From contig NC_035441.2 of the NCBI RefSeq assembly GCF_002127325.2, positions 156,331,122-156,395,121 of the forward strand: a DNA stretch of 64,000 bases. The letters run 5' to 3'. This DNA is from Helianthus annuus (lineage: Eukaryota > Streptophyta > Magnoliopsida > Asterales > Asteraceae). Shown here one piece after another: positions 1 through 11,146 of this stretch; position 1 is the stretch's first letter, and the number at the start of each line of letters is the position of its first letter. A model generated the notes under the pieces. That model made no database searches and was not told where the DNA came from. It worked only from the letters and a program-made list of their open reading frames with translations. Made by a program: the position numbers and the translations under genes.

Positions 1-449
1 AGGCACAATGTTTACAAATCTAACATGTAAACTCTCAAGTGTGTGTGTGTGTGAGTTCCGACAGAAAGCTCTCTAAGAAACTCTCTATCTTTCTGTCTGT
101 GTGTCTACTGAAACTCAACACATGCATGGGTATTTATACCCAGCCCAAGATGCTATGTCCGAAGGATTCGACAGATGGTCCGAAGGATCATCTGTCGACC
201 ACATGTTGCACGAAAGATCAGCATGGACCTCGAAGGATCATCCTTCGAGGTCTAATGGTCGAACCATGTCTTTCGATCACCTCGAAGGATCAGGTGTATC
301 CTTCGAGGCTATCCTTCGATCAGAACATCTTTCAACAGTTGTCCAAGTCAAACCGGAGGATGGTTGACTTGGTCAACTTACAACACAAATCAGGACATCG
401 TTTATATCAGACCGAATACAGACAAAGTACAGACACAAGTGCACCAACA
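1..449 (-). repeat. 3' LTR of the Copia element (partial)
   Basis: Matches 10613-11061 at a constant offset of 10612 bp with no difference seen. The boundary at 449 is set by loss of identity beyond CACCAACA and by the adjoining polypurine tract. About 174 bp of the LTR lie left of the window. A (GT)n run sits near position 41. Confidence 0.92.
131..139 (-). promoter_or_regulatory. TATA box in Copia LTR (duplicate at 10743-10751)
   Basis: The minus strand reads GTATAAATA inside both LTR copies. In the 5' LTR (10743-10751) it would place the transcription start about 30 bp lower in coordinate. Flanking DNA carries palindromic CGAAGGAT/ATCCTTCG words that may be regulatory. Confidence 0.6.
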
Positions 450-461
450 AACTCCCCCTTG
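450..461 (-). other. Polypurine tract of Copia element
   Basis: The minus strand reads AAGGGGGAGTT directly next to the 3' LTR, the expected plus-strand priming site. Further A/T-AGGGGGAG copies lie at about 670-680, 689-699 and 2281-2290, the multiple-tract arrangement described for Sireviruses. Confidence 0.75.
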
Positions 462-462
462 G

Positions 463-2359
463 CTGTAGCTTTGTCTTTGATCTCTAAGCTTGTCTTGTTC
501 TTCTAAAAGTGTAGACTTGTCTTGAACTTCGACGGTCTTTGGTCTTCAGGTCTTCAAGACTCTGATGTCCTATCATGTCTTCAATGTCGGAGGTTCTTCA
601 AAGTCTTCACGTCTTGAAAGTAGAAAGTGTATCAACAAACTACCCGTATCATGTAGGAAGTGTGTTGACAAACTCCCCCTTAACATAAGCTCCCCCTTGA
701 GTTATGCTCGTGAAAAGACTTTATCTTTATGAAGTGAGATCCTTGTGGTGTTGATGATGGCCAGCGGCAACTCGATCATCTTCATCACTTGAGTGCCTTC
801 TTGTAGTGTCTTCATTCCAAAGCTTGTCATCGACCATGTTCTCCCAGCCTTTAGAATCTGCACATGCAAGAAATCTAAACGCATAATGAGAACAACTGCT
901 TGGAATAGAGTTAACATAAACACATGACACACGAATGACCATGTCATAATCAAACACCGTCCGACAGTTTGAAAGTTTAAATTTGTCAATTTTAGTTTTA
1001 ACTTTCAAACATGCAAATTTTTTGACCGTTTATGAAGATTTAGTCAATTCGGTTTTCGTTCAGGTTTCAGCAACGAAGACTTGAGCTCCAACATCGTACG
1101 ATCGAAAATAAAGCAGAAATAAAATCTTTTTGGCTTTTATAAAGTTTATATTAAAACACACCTAAAATCTTTTTGGTATTTTTGAAATTAAAAGACAACA
1201 ATTTAAAATCCTTTGAGTGTTATCAAACGACATCACCGCTAATGTCGTGCTGATATGCACCAAACGACGAAACTGTTTAAAAGAAACAATAAAAGTTAAG
1301 CAGTAAATAAATAAGTATATACAAACATTCTTTTTGCGAGTTTCGAGGGTAAGAGAATCATATCAGTATACGGTCATGCCAAAACACTCTTGTTGTTCAG
1401 TTAATTAACATTAAGATAAGCATCCTATAACAATTATCGGTATTGTTGTCCACTTAAGCTCAACTTATCAGATGTAATCATGTTTAAAGGATACGTTAAT
1501 GTATGATTTATACTTACCGACCGGTGTTCATCCACATCACGACACATTCCCGTATCAAGGTATGCACGAGAGATCATCTTACCGGTGAGTATACCGATTA
1601 TCATCTGTTTGACCGTATAAATTATGAGATACTCACTTATTTTGAATTGAAAACAAGTCCTTTGTGATATAATCACTTATTGATGAGGAACTTGATTTTC
1701 GTATGCATGAGGGCACAGGTGCAAGTCCGTGAACAGGTCAGTACTTTCGTACAGCAGAGAGACGAACTTGACACCCGGATAAATGTGATATATTATCACT
1801 TATTTGATTTGGACATGTGATTGTTTATCACTTATTGAGGTCGAATGCAGTATGTAAATATGTACACGTATGTATAGTATCATGGAAGATCTAGACTTGC
1901 GTCTCCGTTATTTTTTGGTAAAAGATACAACCATGATACCCAGATGATAAGCAGCATAAAGACCGAATATCTCAGAACCTCGGCAATCTATCAAACGAAA
2001 TTTCGGTACTAAGACCATATGCCAATGAATGGTTCCCACCTGATCTTCAGTCGATTAAGATTTATATCACCCTGCACACTTTAAAATGATTGTGAGCCTA
2101 CCGATACATCTTATATAGAGCTGCTTATCGTTTTGCATTTAAGGTTTAAAGAGGTTTGGATAGACCACTGATGTACTATCATTTTCTCTTTTGCTCGCCA
2201 GGAAACTCATTTTTGTTTTTCTATTGTTTTTGTGTTTTTGAAATTTTTCGATGTTTTTGGATTTTCAGATTTTTGGATTTACTCCCCCTAAAATCAACAA
2301 ACGAAGATAAATTTAAAACACACAAAGATATTTACAAAAATGATTTTCCGATGTTGGGT
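463..2359 (-). other. 3' untranslated region of Copia element, no env-like gene
   Basis: AT-rich DNA between pol and the polypurine tract. Sirevirus relatives sometimes carry an envelope-like reading frame here. I see only short, unconserved reading frames, so none is called. The region holds extra polypurine-like motifs near 670, 690 and 2281. Confidence 0.6.
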
Positions 2360-5300
2360 TTACTCTTGCTTGACCTTAATGCCGTTTACCAATAATAAAA
2401 AGTCAAATCTTGATTTGTCAAATGCTTTGGTAAATAAGTCGGCACGTTGGTCATCGGTGTGGACCTTAACAACATCGATTAGCCTTTTCTCAAAGCAATC
2501 ACGTATGAAGTGATATTTGATTTCGATGTGTTTGGTCTTTGAATGCTGCACAGGATTTCTAGTGATATCTAAAGCAGCAGAATTATCAACGTAAATAGGA
2601 GTAGTTAGGAATTCAAAACCGTAGTCCCGCATCTGTTGTTGGATCCAAAGAACTTGGGAGCAACAACTTGAGGCAGCAATGTATTCAGCTTCGCATGTTG
2701 ATGTAGCTACACACGTCTGCTTCTTGCACTGCCATGTAACTAGGCGATTTCCTAAAAACTGACATCCAGCCGTTGTGGACTTGCCGTCGATTTTGCATCC
2801 GCCAAAATCAGAATCACTGAATGCTACTAATTCAAAGTTATTATCCCTAGGGTACCACAGACCGGTGTCAGGGTACGCCTTCAAATAACGAAAAATCCTT
2901 TTAACAGCAGCAAGATGTGAGGCCTTCGGGTTAACTTGATATCTAGCAAGCAGGCACGTTGGGTACATTATGTCTGGCCTTGATGCTGTGAGGTACATGA
3001 GAGATCCGATCATGGCGCGATAGATAGAAGGGCTAACAGCTTCTCCCTTCAAGTCTGGAGTAATTCCGTGATTAGTTGGCAATGGGGTACCAATGGGCGT
3101 TGCATCAGACATCTGGAACCGGCTCAAGATGTCACCAACATATTTAGTCTGATGGATGAATATCCCAGACTCCGTTTGTTGTACTTGAAGGCCCAAGAAG
3201 AAGGTCATTTCCCCCATAGCACTCATCTCGAATTTATCCTGCATAATGCGCTCGAATTCCCTACACAAGACATCATTAGTAGAACCAAAAATAATGTCAT
3301 CAACGTATACCTGTACCAGAAGAAGATCTCCATCTTGTTCTTTGATGAAAAGAGTACAGTCGATAAGACCTCTGCGAAAACCGTTCTCCAGCAGATAGTG
3401 TGATAAGGTTGCATACCAAGCTCGTGGTGCTTGATGGAGACCATAAAGAGCTTTGTTTAGCAACCAAACCCGATCGGGATGGATAGGATCTTCAAAACCT
3501 GGAGGCTGTTCGACATATACCTCTTCTTCAACCACACCATGTAAAAATGCACTTTTCACGTCCATCTGATAAACCTTGAATCCTTTGAAGGACGCATAGG
3601 CAAGAAAGATTCGAATTGCTTCGAGACGTGCCACTGGTGCATAGACTTCGTTGTAGTCGATCCCTTCAATCTGACGAAAACCCTGAACGACTAAACGAGC
3701 TTTGTTTCGGATAACAACTCCGCGGTCATCCTTTTTGCATTTGAAAACCCAACGGGTACCAATCTTCTTGTATCCAGCAGGTTTCTCTACTAGTTTCCAG
3801 ACACCCAGCTTCTGGAATTGTTGCAGTTCTTCCTGCATTGCTTCAACCCAAGCATTATCTTTCAAGGCTTCTTTCCACGTTCTTGGTTCTTCTTGTGAGA
3901 CATAACACGCGAAGGACCAATCGTTTTGTTGCCCGGATTCTCGAATAGCTGCATACAAGCCTGCATTGTTGTTGTTTCGCAACATGTTTCTTGTTTGTAC
4001 GCCACTTTGCACATTTCCAATGATGTTTTGTTGAGGATGGGTATTATGAATCCTTGTTTCTGGATTATCTGGAACTGGAACATTTATACCCAGGTTGTTA
4101 AGATTAAGATCAACAACCAATTCAAGACCCGGAATTGACGAAGAGGATGATGCAGTAGTCTCAGCTGTTCTATGTGTATCCACTGGAGGAGTACCCTCTG
4201 AAGTACCATGAACTGCTGTTGTAGGGGCTTCTTGATCTGCATCTAGAAATTCATCATCCTCTGAAGATTCGTTCAATTCGTTTGCATCATGAAAATCCTC
4301 ATTGTTGAGAGTATTATTGTTCACCGAAGAAGATGGTTCTTGATTAACAAGAATTGGACGAACCACCGGTGAAACTGTTGCATTGTCACTCTCGAAAAAC
4401 ATCCTAGCCGCAGCATTTTCTTCAACGGCTTCAACATTGATCGAATTGAAGAAGTCATCGTACTCAAACATCCAAGGTTGACCCGGATTTTTGACTGGCA
4501 AGGTGTGCCTTTGTACTCTGACCTCAGACCATTCCTCGACCCTTTTAGTCTCTAGATTCCAGACTCGTAAGTTAGGGGTGGCATACCCAAGAAAGTATCC
4601 ATCAATTGCTCTTGCCCCAAACTTTCCATTAGGATCGATGATTGTGCATGGAGCTCCAAACGGTTCGAGATAAGACAAATCTGGTTTCCGTTTTTGAAGA
4701 AGCTCAAAGCAGGTCTTGTTGTGCCTTTTGACTGTAAGGACTCTGTTCAATGTGTAGCATGCAGAGGCCACAGCTTCAGTCCAGAATGGAATGGGTAGCT
4801 GCGACTCTACCAACATTGTCCTAGCAGTCTCGATCAATGTGCGGTTCTTACGTTCAGCGACACCATTCTGTTGAGGAGTATAAGCTGCACTAAACTCATG
4901 AAGAATACCCTTTGAAGTGCAGAACTCCGCCATGGAATGATTTTTAAATTCAGTACCATTGTCGCTACGTATCCGCCTAACCTTCAACTTATACAAATTC
5001 TCAATCTGAATGATCAAGTTTTTGATGATGCCAAAGGTTTCACTCTTGTGTGCCATGAACGCAACCCAAGAAAATCTAGAATAATCATCAGTAACCACGA
5101 GGCAGTATTGATCACCCCGAATACTCTTGTGCTTGACAGGACCGAACAAATCCATGTGCAAACGCTCAAGAGGAACTGCCACTGTGTTGATCTTCTTTGT
5201 AGGGTGCTTCTTCTTTGTTTGCTTTCCTTTCTGGCACGAAACACAGATGTCTTGAAGATGGAAATTTTTGAGGGGAACACCATTCACCAATTCATTTGAA

Positions 5301-5800
5301 ACCAAATGATTCATTTTGCGTAAGTGAATGTGACCCATTCGTCTGTGCCAAGAGATAGTGTCTTTTTCTGTGGCTTTGGAAACGAAACAAGTTGCTTGTG
5401 CAGACGTAGTAATAGCCTGGCTCATGTCAAGGACGTACAAATCATTTATCCTTGGAGCCGACAAGAGAATCCATTCTTTTGGAATTTTGAAGCCGGGTTT
5501 CAGCACATAACATCCATTAGCATCAAAGTGTACTGAAAATTTCTTGTCACAAATTTGAGAAACACTAAGAAGATTGTGATCAAGTTGTTGCACAAAATTG
5601 ATCTTGTCAAAGCTGACAATCCCGTTAGATATCATTCCTTCACCCGTTATATATCCACCTTTATCTCCAGCAAAAGCAACATAACCTCCTCTAATAGATT
5701 TAACGTCGTAGAGAAGCTTCATGTCGCCTGTCATGTGCCTGGATGCCCCACTATCAACAATCCAATGACTACTGATAGTTCCTCCTGAAGCACCCTGCAC
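2360..5800 (-). CDS. Copia pol polyprotein (protease, integrase, RT, RNase H)
   Basis: An open frame of about 1146 residues giving the enzymes that mature the particle, copy its RNA and insert the DNA. The aspartic protease motif DSGAS is at residues 16-20. The integrase zinc site H-H-C-C is at about 152-189, and the catalytic D, D, E are near 217, 280 and 315 with the usual D-35-E spacing. Reverse transcriptase spans about 640-880 with YVDD near 832-835. RNase H follows with SDSDFGG and EAEY motifs, ending by about 1130. The listed start codon is GTG; the frame is open back to a TGA at 5807-5809 and lies in the same frame as gag, so pol is probably made as a gag-pol product rather than from its own start. 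No internal stop or frameshift is seen and all key residues are present. Confidence 0.93.
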   Translation of the reverse strand: MQGASGGTISSHWIVDSGASRHMTGDMKLLYDVKSIRGGYVAFAGDKGGYITGEGMISNGIVSFDKINFVQQLDHNLLSVSQICDKKFSVHFDANGCYVLKPGFKIPKEWILLSAPRINDLYVLDMSQAITTSAQATCFVSKATEKDTISWHRRMGHIHLRKMNHLVSNELVNGVPLKNFHLQDICVSCQKGKQTKKKHPTKKINTVAVPLERLHMDLFGPVKHKSIRGDQYCLVVTDDYSRFSWVAFMAHKSETFGIIKNLIIQIENLYKLKVRRIRSDNGTEFKNHSMAEFCTSKGILHEFSAAYTPQQNGVAERKNRTLIETARTMLVESQLPIPFWTEAVASACYTLNRVLTVKRHNKTCFELLQKRKPDLSYLEPFGAPCTIIDPNGKFGARAIDGYFLGYATPNLRVWNLETKRVEEWSEVRVQRHTLPVKNPGQPWMFEYDDFFNSINVEAVEENAAARMFFESDNATVSPVVRPILVNQEPSSSVNNNTLNNEDFHDANELNESSEDDEFLDADQEAPTTAVHGTSEGTPPVDTHRTAETTASSSSSIPGLELVVDLNLNNLGINVPVPDNPETRIHNTHPQQNIIGNVQSGVQTRNMLRNNNNAGLYAAIRESGQQNDWSFACYVSQEEPRTWKEALKDNAWVEAMQEELQQFQKLGVWKLVEKPAGYKKIGTRWVFKCKKDDRGVVIRNKARLVVQGFRQIEGIDYNEVYAPVARLEAIRIFLAYASFKGFKVYQMDVKSAFLHGVVEEEVYVEQPPGFEDPIHPDRVWLLNKALYGLHQAPRAWYATLSHYLLENGFRRGLIDCTLFIKEQDGDLLLVQVYVDDIIFGSTNDVLCREFERIMQDKFEMSAMGEMTFFLGLQVQQTESGIFIHQTKYVGDILSRFQMSDATPIGTPLPTNHGITPDLKGEAVSPSIYRAMIGSLMYLTASRPDIMYPTCLLARYQVNPKASHLAAVKRIFRYLKAYPDTGLWYPRDNNFELVAFSDSDFGGCKIDGKSTTAGCQFLGNRLVTWQCKKQTCVATSTCEAEYIAASSCCSQVLWIQQQMRDYGFEFLTTPIYVDNSAALDITRNPVQHSKTKHIEIKYHFIRDCFEKRLIDVVKVHTDDQRADLFTKAFDKSRFDFLLLVNGIKVKQE

Positions 5801-5818
5801 ATGAACTCAAATGAATTA
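5795..5818 (-). other. gag-pol junction: two in-frame stops and candidate splice acceptor
   Basis: Gag ends at TAA (5816-5818). A second in-frame stop, TGA (5807-5809), follows before pol. The minus strand has CTAAT over the gag stop and then a T-rich stretch ending GTGCAG at 5795, which looks like a branch point plus 3' splice site. Candidate donors in gag (GTTATT at 5881, GTTAAA at 5989) would remove 87 or 195 nt, both multiples of three, and both stops. Stop-codon readthrough is the alternative. No transcript is available to decide. Confidence 0.4.
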
Positions 5819-8800
5819 GTTGGAGATGGGGACCCAAGCCATTGTGGTCTTGGGTCTTCCATTTTCATCAATGACAATAACTTCTTGTCTTTGATGGTTG
5901 GTGAATTGTGATGGTCCCCCTGATTCAACAACCGTTTTTGGTTTCCAAGTCTGTTTGGTTTCACCAGTGTTTTTCTTTAAAATTTTAACTTCTTGATGAT
6001 TTGAAGTTTTAGAATTTTCTGGTTTTACAACAACAGATTGTTTTTGAACCACATCGGTTTTAATCGCTTTTTCAATCTTTTTGACCTGTTGGCGTTTCTG
6101 TTTCTTTTCCCTTTCTTTTACAAGGCGGGGATCTTGTTTTGTGGAAACAGTTGGCTTACGGTCAGTTTTGCCACGGGGATCATCAACCTTTCCTTTCAGC
6201 TTATGAAGATATGGGCAGTTTCTAATAATGTGCCCAATGGTCCCACACTCAAAACATGATCTTCGTTCTACAAACCCCGAAGAATCATGTGATCGTCTAG
6301 CCGATGATGTTGAACTTTGTGAACCCGAGGTACTAGGTTTTGAACTACTTGGTTCATTTCTTTTCTCGACAATAGCTTTCTTGACAAAATCTAAGTTAGA
6401 TTGATTTTCAAACTTTTCAATTTTGTCAGTTCCCGTCGATTTCACAAAGTTAACATTTTTCTTCTTCTTTTGATTCGGCTTCTTGTTAGCTTGAGCCGGT
6501 GTTTTACCTTTGGGTTTGGTGTGATTTTGCTGTGTTGTCACTGTTGGTAATTTCTTGTTACCAAACTGTTTTCGAATTTCAGCCTTTGGAATAGGAGGAC
6601 ACTGTGTAACTGTAACTTTAGGTCCTGCCTTTCCCAAGAACTTACTTGTCGAATTCTCAAAGACTTTGCAGATTAAGGATTGATTAACATTCTTAATGGG
6701 AAAATCTTTGTCTGAGTAAATTTTATTATCACCAACTAGAGTGTACAGCAAATTCACACTCTCCGACTCCTTCTCAGACGAGGACTCAGTTGCAACAGTC
6801 TTAGCGGATTGAACAGGGGGATCACATAGAATGTGATTCTCAAGAGGTATGTCCTCATTTTTGGCTACCGCATCAGACTTTGCTGGGACAGTATCGTCAG
6901 ATTCATCATCAGACGAATCAGCATCCTCAATCACAACTGGAGGATCTTGATTCTGTTCAGCACTCACAAATGTATCTGCTGACACATCTGAATCTGAGGA
7001 TACTTCCTTTTGGTATCCGAGTCCTGCAGCAAACTCCTTAACATCTAGAGGCACAGAAGGTTCAAAGAATACCCTGTCCTCTTCATCAGGCATGGCGTCA
7101 TAATTATGTCTCACTGGTGGTGGACACTTCTTGTAGCCTATGCATGTGACATCTCTCTTTTCCTTCTGAACATCAATGATGTGATCTAACACATAGCTAG
7201 AGCTCAAATAACTGTCTAGCTTGAGTTGTATCGCATCACTTTCAGTTTTCACACAAGCCATCTCTTTTTGCATTGTTTCAAGACGAGAGATATACAAATT
7301 AATGTCCGTCTGTTTTCTTGAAACCATTTTTGTCAATTCAGTTTTATCTTTCTTTAATGTTTCAATCATTGACTTAAATTCTTTTTCATGGTTTTCATGA
7401 AACATGTTGGCTTCTGTGCATTTTGAGAGATCCACAGTCAATTTCTGATTGTGGAGAAAGGTCACATCATATTTTTCTTGCAAAGCGTCATGCTTACTTT
7501 GCAAGTCACTCAAATTCTCATTCACAGTAGTATGTTTGTCTTGCAAGTCAAACAAACTAGCTTGTAAAGCATCATGTTTGCCTTGCAACTCAGACATACT
7601 TTTCTCAAGATCAGCACATCTAGCATGCAACCTAGCACATTCATCACAATTAACAGCAGTGGGTTCATCGACACATACCTGACTTGATGAACCGTCGACA
7701 TTAGCCATAAAGGCTGAATGGAGAGAAGACGAAGAGTAAGCAGCTTGATCCACCAGAATAGATCTTCTTTGAGTTTCTGCTACAGCTTCCCCCAAGAGTT
7801 CATCAATGTCAATATCATCCGAAACATTAGATGTCTCACCCACATGATCATCACCAGAGTTGGATGATTCTTCATCAACACTTCTGCTGTATCCAGAGGA
7901 GTCTTCATCTTCAGACGATTCATCACCACTGGCAGAAGATTCTCCACCACTGGTGTGAACTAGCTCCTTCACAATCTGAGCAAAACATGCTGTTCCATCA
8001 GGAGCATCACCACCCAACTGGATTGACCAGTCACAACCTTCATCCACCTGAACTGCTAGTGCTCGGTTGGTTTGGTTGTTGACAGGCACCAATGTACGAT
8101 CATTGTTTCTGTTCTGCTGGTTGCCTTGGTTTCTGAAGGGGTTTTGATTCCCGTGCTGGGCTGGCTTTGTACATTCCCGTTTAAAGTGGCCCCGTTCACC
8201 ACAGTTGAAGCACTTAACAGCTTGCTTATCAAACCCATACTTGGTGTCTCGCTTACTTTCCAAGCTGGTTCTGCCAGTACTTTCCATCCAATCCTTTGCT
8301 CTTCTCACTGCACTCGCAAAGGCCCACTTGATATCCATCAAGTCCATCTCTTCCTTATCAATCTGCCGGTAATCTTCTTGTGTCAGATTAATGTTTCCAA
8401 TCTGACCTTCTATCAGCCCACAGTACGCGCTCACTACAGTGTTAAGCAGCTCCATGTGTTCCTTAGCTACTTCTACACTGATTTTAGAAAAACTTGAAGT
8501 GTCAAGCTGTACTGTATTTGACTTTGATTGTTGACCTGCAGCAGATGATGTTCCTCCATAACACGCATATTGTGGTTGTTGAGCAGGAGGAGGAGGAGGT
8601 GGTTGTATTGGATTTCCATACAGATCTGTGGCTGGAGGCGGCTTTACAGGAACTTGCACTGGATTGCCATACATATCCGTGCTTGTGACAAACGCCGTCT
8701 GAAGTGGAGCATGTGAACCAGTTTTTGCAGATGAAGTAGTGGAGGTGCCATAATACATCTCTGGATTCTGTGGCACTGCAACTCTCTTTGCCTTCAACGT

Positions 8801-9604
8801 TTCTTCCTGATCCTTGTTCTCCAGAAGCTGCACGAAATCATTGATATTTGTAGATCTCAACGTTCCGTTGTACTTCAAGATTTCCAGGAAGTTATTCCAT
8901 TGAGGAGGCAATGCATCGGCAAACTTCTTTACCACCTCTGTTGGAGTCGTTGTGACTTCAAAGTTTGTCAGCTCAGTAAGCAGGTGATAGAAACGGCTTG
9001 TCATATCTCCCAAGGACTCCTTATCCATACATGTGAAGCCATCGAATTCTTTCTTCAGTAGATCTCGTCGTAGTTGACGCGTGGCTTCATTACCTACTCC
9101 TCTCGTCTTCAGTGCATCCCACAGCTTCTTCGTAGTCTTGAAACTGACGAACTGATGATAAATATCCTTGCTCAGTGCTTGAGTGAGAATAGCGTATGCT
9201 TTCTTTTCTAAGTCATACGTCTTCTTTTGATCATCAGGAAGATCGGCAAATGTAGCTGTCGAAGAAGCAGCAACCTCGATAGTTTGATCGAATTCCGTAA
9301 TGAACCGCAACCACAACTCTGTATTTTGACCAAGAATGTATGTATGAAAACGATCAACCCATCCTGGATATTCATGAAGATGCATCAACTTTGGAGGCCT
9401 GTTCAAACTTCTGGTTTCACTTTCGCTTAGAAGAAGACTTTGAATACTCGGAGTTTGATTTGAAACAAACGCCCATTGACCAGTTGGAGTGGCATTTGCT
9501 TGTGAGGAAGTAGAAACTGGAGATTCGGCCCATGATGGAGATTGACTGGTATTCATGTATTTTCCACTGTCTGGAGCCGGACTTCCCCACCAACTCGGAT
9601 TCAT
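5816..9604 (-). CDS. Copia gag polyprotein, extra-long, two zinc knuckles and coiled coil
   Basis: Structural protein of the cytoplasmic virus-like particle, about 1262 residues, several times the 300-400 usual for plant Copia gag. The gag core with paired conserved tryptophans occupies about 70-270. A proline run lies near 335. CCHC zinc knuckle 1 (C-F-N-C, H, C) is at 465-478. Acidic serine-rich stretches follow at about 540-600. A heptad-like coiled coil with repeated D-L-Q-x-K-H-D-A-L-Q units lies at about 640-800. A basic K/Q-rich segment precedes knuckle 2 (C-F-E-C, H, C) at 1117-1130. The start ATG at 9604 is the first in the frame. The extension with a second knuckle might aid self-assembly or RNA binding; that is inference. 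The frame is uninterrupted. Confidence 0.88.
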   Translation of the reverse strand: MNPSWWGSPAPDSGKYMNTSQSPSWAESPVSTSSQANATPTGQWAFVSNQTPSIQSLLLSESETRSLNRPPKLMHLHEYPGWVDRFHTYILGQNTELWLRFITEFDQTIEVAASSTATFADLPDDQKKTYDLEKKAYAILTQALSKDIYHQFVSFKTTKKLWDALKTRGVGNEATRQLRRDLLKKEFDGFTCMDKESLGDMTSRFYHLLTELTNFEVTTTPTEVVKKFADALPPQWNNFLEILKYNGTLRSTNINDFVQLLENKDQEETLKAKRVAVPQNPEMYYGTSTTSSAKTGSHAPLQTAFVTSTDMYGNPVQVPVKPPPATDLYGNPIQPPPPPPAQQPQYACYGGTSSAAGQQSKSNTVQLDTSSFSKISVEVAKEHMELLNTVVSAYCGLIEGQIGNINLTQEDYRQIDKEEMDLMDIKWAFASAVRRAKDWMESTGRTSLESKRDTKYGFDKQAVKCFNCGERGHFKRECTKPAQHGNQNPFRNQGNQQNRNNDRTLVPVNNQTNRALAVQVDEGCDWSIQLGGDAPDGTACFAQIVKELVHTSGGESSASGDESSEDEDSSGYSRSVDEESSNSGDDHVGETSNVSDDIDIDELLGEAVAETQRRSILVDQAAYSSSSLHSAFMANVDGSSSQVCVDEPTAVNCDECARLHARCADLEKSMSELQGKHDALQASLFDLQDKHTTVNENLSDLQSKHDALQEKYDVTFLHNQKLTVDLSKCTEANMFHENHEKEFKSMIETLKKDKTELTKMVSRKQTDINLYISRLETMQKEMACVKTESDAIQLKLDSYLSSSYVLDHIIDVQKEKRDVTCIGYKKCPPPVRHNYDAMPDEEDRVFFEPSVPLDVKEFAAGLGYQKEVSSDSDVSADTFVSAEQNQDPPVVIEDADSSDDESDDTVPAKSDAVAKNEDIPLENHILCDPPVQSAKTVATESSSEKESESVNLLYTLVGDNKIYSDKDFPIKNVNQSLICKVFENSTSKFLGKAGPKVTVTQCPPIPKAEIRKQFGNKKLPTVTTQQNHTKPKGKTPAQANKKPNQKKKKNVNFVKSTGTDKIEKFENQSNLDFVKKAIVEKRNEPSSSKPSTSGSQSSTSSARRSHDSSGFVERRSCFECGTIGHIIRNCPYLHKLKGKVDDPRGKTDRKPTVSTKQDPRLVKEREKKQKRQQVKKIEKAIKTDVVQKQSVVVKPENSKTSNHQEVKILKKNTGETKQTWKPKTVVESGGPSQFTNHQRQEVIVIDENGRPKTTMAWVPISN

Positions 9605-10423
9605 GATAGATGAGCAAAATAAATGCTAAGTAAGAATGATCCGAAAGATAACACAACCGAAAGATCCTGGTCGAAAGATCTGAAATCACAGAAACTTGTT
9701 AGCAATAAACTGACCACAGTCGAAAGATCGATTTATTGTTCGAAGGATCAACAGTATTCGAAAGATTACTGTTGACTCTCGAACAATGATTTCGAAAGAT
9801 TCAAGAGCTCGAAGGATTCCCTTTTGAAAGATCCTTATCTTTCGAGTTAACTCTTTATCTTTCGAATAACAGATCTCGAAAGATTCACCAATACGAAGGA
9901 TCCTAATCTTTCGGACACTAATCTTTCGAAAAGATTCCTCTGTCGAAGGATATGTTTCAGACTTCGAAGGATGGGTCGAAGGATATAAATCTTTCGAGCC
10001 CTCCTTGATCGAAAGATATCGAAGGATGATCTTTCGATGTCGAAAGATATCTTTCGAGAGCTCTGACACAATCTGATCTGATGTGAAAGGTTGGTGAAAA
10101 GGTGACAGGTTGGTAAGGTCAACTTTCGGCAAAGGGTATGGTCAGACGTACTTTCCCACCAACTTTGAAAAGATTGCCCAAAAAGGAAAACCTTATCTTC
10201 ACACTAGTCACCGGAAAACTTGATCGGAACTTGACCGGAAATACCAAGTTACTTAAAAACAATTTTTCAAGTTACCCAACCCAACCTTGAACACTCCCGA
10301 AGGTTTAGAAACCGTTTTTCAGTTTAAACAAGCAAGAAAAACCACCAAAAACGGGTGCTAAACCAAGTGTTCAAACACACCAAACACTTGAACAAACCCG
10401 GTTTTAAACAAGGTAAAGAGCGA
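9605..10423 (-). promoter_or_regulatory. Copia leader with palindromic TCGAARGAT cluster
   Basis: Untranslated leader between the primer-binding site and gag. From about 9640 to 10060 it contains at least 20 copies of CGAAAGAT or CGAAGGAT in both orientations, several fused into hairpin-like palindromes. The same words occur about nine times in each LTR. The remainder (10060-10423) shows no gene. Confidence 0.7.
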
Positions 10424-10436
10424 GGCTCTGATACCA
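10424..10436 (-). other. Primer-binding site, initiator Met-tRNA type (Copia)
   Basis: The minus strand reads TGGTATCAGAGCC two bases after the 5' LTR end, complementary to the 3' end of plant initiator methionine tRNA. It fixes the LTR boundary at 10439. Confidence 0.9.
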
Positions 10437-10438
10437 CT

Positions 10439-11061
10439 TGTAGGTCCCTCTCGGAGGATCGAGAACAAACCTATACCTTGTTATACCAACCCACTAGCGA
10501 GTGCGGAATCCAAGCTAGTAGGCAAACCGGGATGAGACAAGTATAAACACAATCACACAAAGATTCACCGATTAACACTAGTCGTATTAATGCAAATGAA
10601 GGTTTCGGTTACAGGCACAATGTTTACAAATCTAACATGTAAACTCTCAAGTGTGTGTGTGTGTGAGTTCCGACAGAAAGCTCTCTAAGAAACTCTCTAT
10701 CTTTCTGTCTGTGTGTCTACTGAAACTCAACACATGCATGGGTATTTATACCCAGCCCAAGATGCTATGTCCGAAGGATTCGACAGATGGTCCGAAGGAT
10801 CATCTGTCGACCACATGTTGCACGAAAGATCAGCATGGACCTCGAAGGATCATCCTTCGAGGTCTAATGGTCGAACCATGTCTTTCGATCACCTCGAAGG
10901 ATCAGGTGTATCCTTCGAGGCTATCCTTCGATCAGAACATCTTTCAACAGTTGTCCAAGTCAAACCGGAGGATGGTTGACTTGGTCAACTTACAACACAA
11001 ATCAGGACATCGTTTATATCAGACCGAATACAGACAAAGTACAGACACAAGTGCACCAACA
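10439..11061 (-). repeat. 5' LTR of the Copia element (623 bp)
   Basis: On the minus strand it begins TGTTGGTGCAC and ends CCTACA, giving TG...CA termini. It is flanked internally by the primer-binding site and contains the TATA box at 10743-10751. Confidence 0.92.
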
Positions 11062-11146
11062 ACAGGGACAGCAGACAGTCACATCAGTGTTCTCCCCCAA
11101 GACAAACAAAACTTCCCTTAGAAGGAAACAACAAATGCCATACGCC

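Larger units (their letters stand above)
1..11061 (-). mobile_element. Ty1/Copia LTR retrotransposon, Sirevirus-type, 3' LTR cut by window edge
   Basis: The element reads on the minus strand as 5' LTR (10439-11061), primer-binding site, long leader, gag (5816-9604), pol (2360-5800), about 1.9 kb of 3' untranslated DNA, polypurine tract and 3' LTR (449 of an expected 623 bp present). The domain order protease-integrase-RT-RNase H defines Copia. Large size, a very long gag with coiled coil, repeated polypurine-like motifs before the 3' LTR and a dense field of short palindromic words in the leader are traits known for Sireviruses; the lineage call is inference. No substitution was seen between positions 1-449 and 10613-11061, and both genes are open, so the copy is young and may be competent. 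Its TSD cannot be checked because the left flank is outside the window. Confidence 0.9.

Noticed and set aside
39..506. 155-codon frame over the Copia LTR (also at 10651-11121)
   Set aside because: It crosses the LTR/internal border differently in the two copies and has no recognisable domain; a by-product of the LTR sequence.
463..2359. Envelope-like gene expected in some Sireviruses
   Set aside because: No long frame, transmembrane segment or conserved block on either strand.
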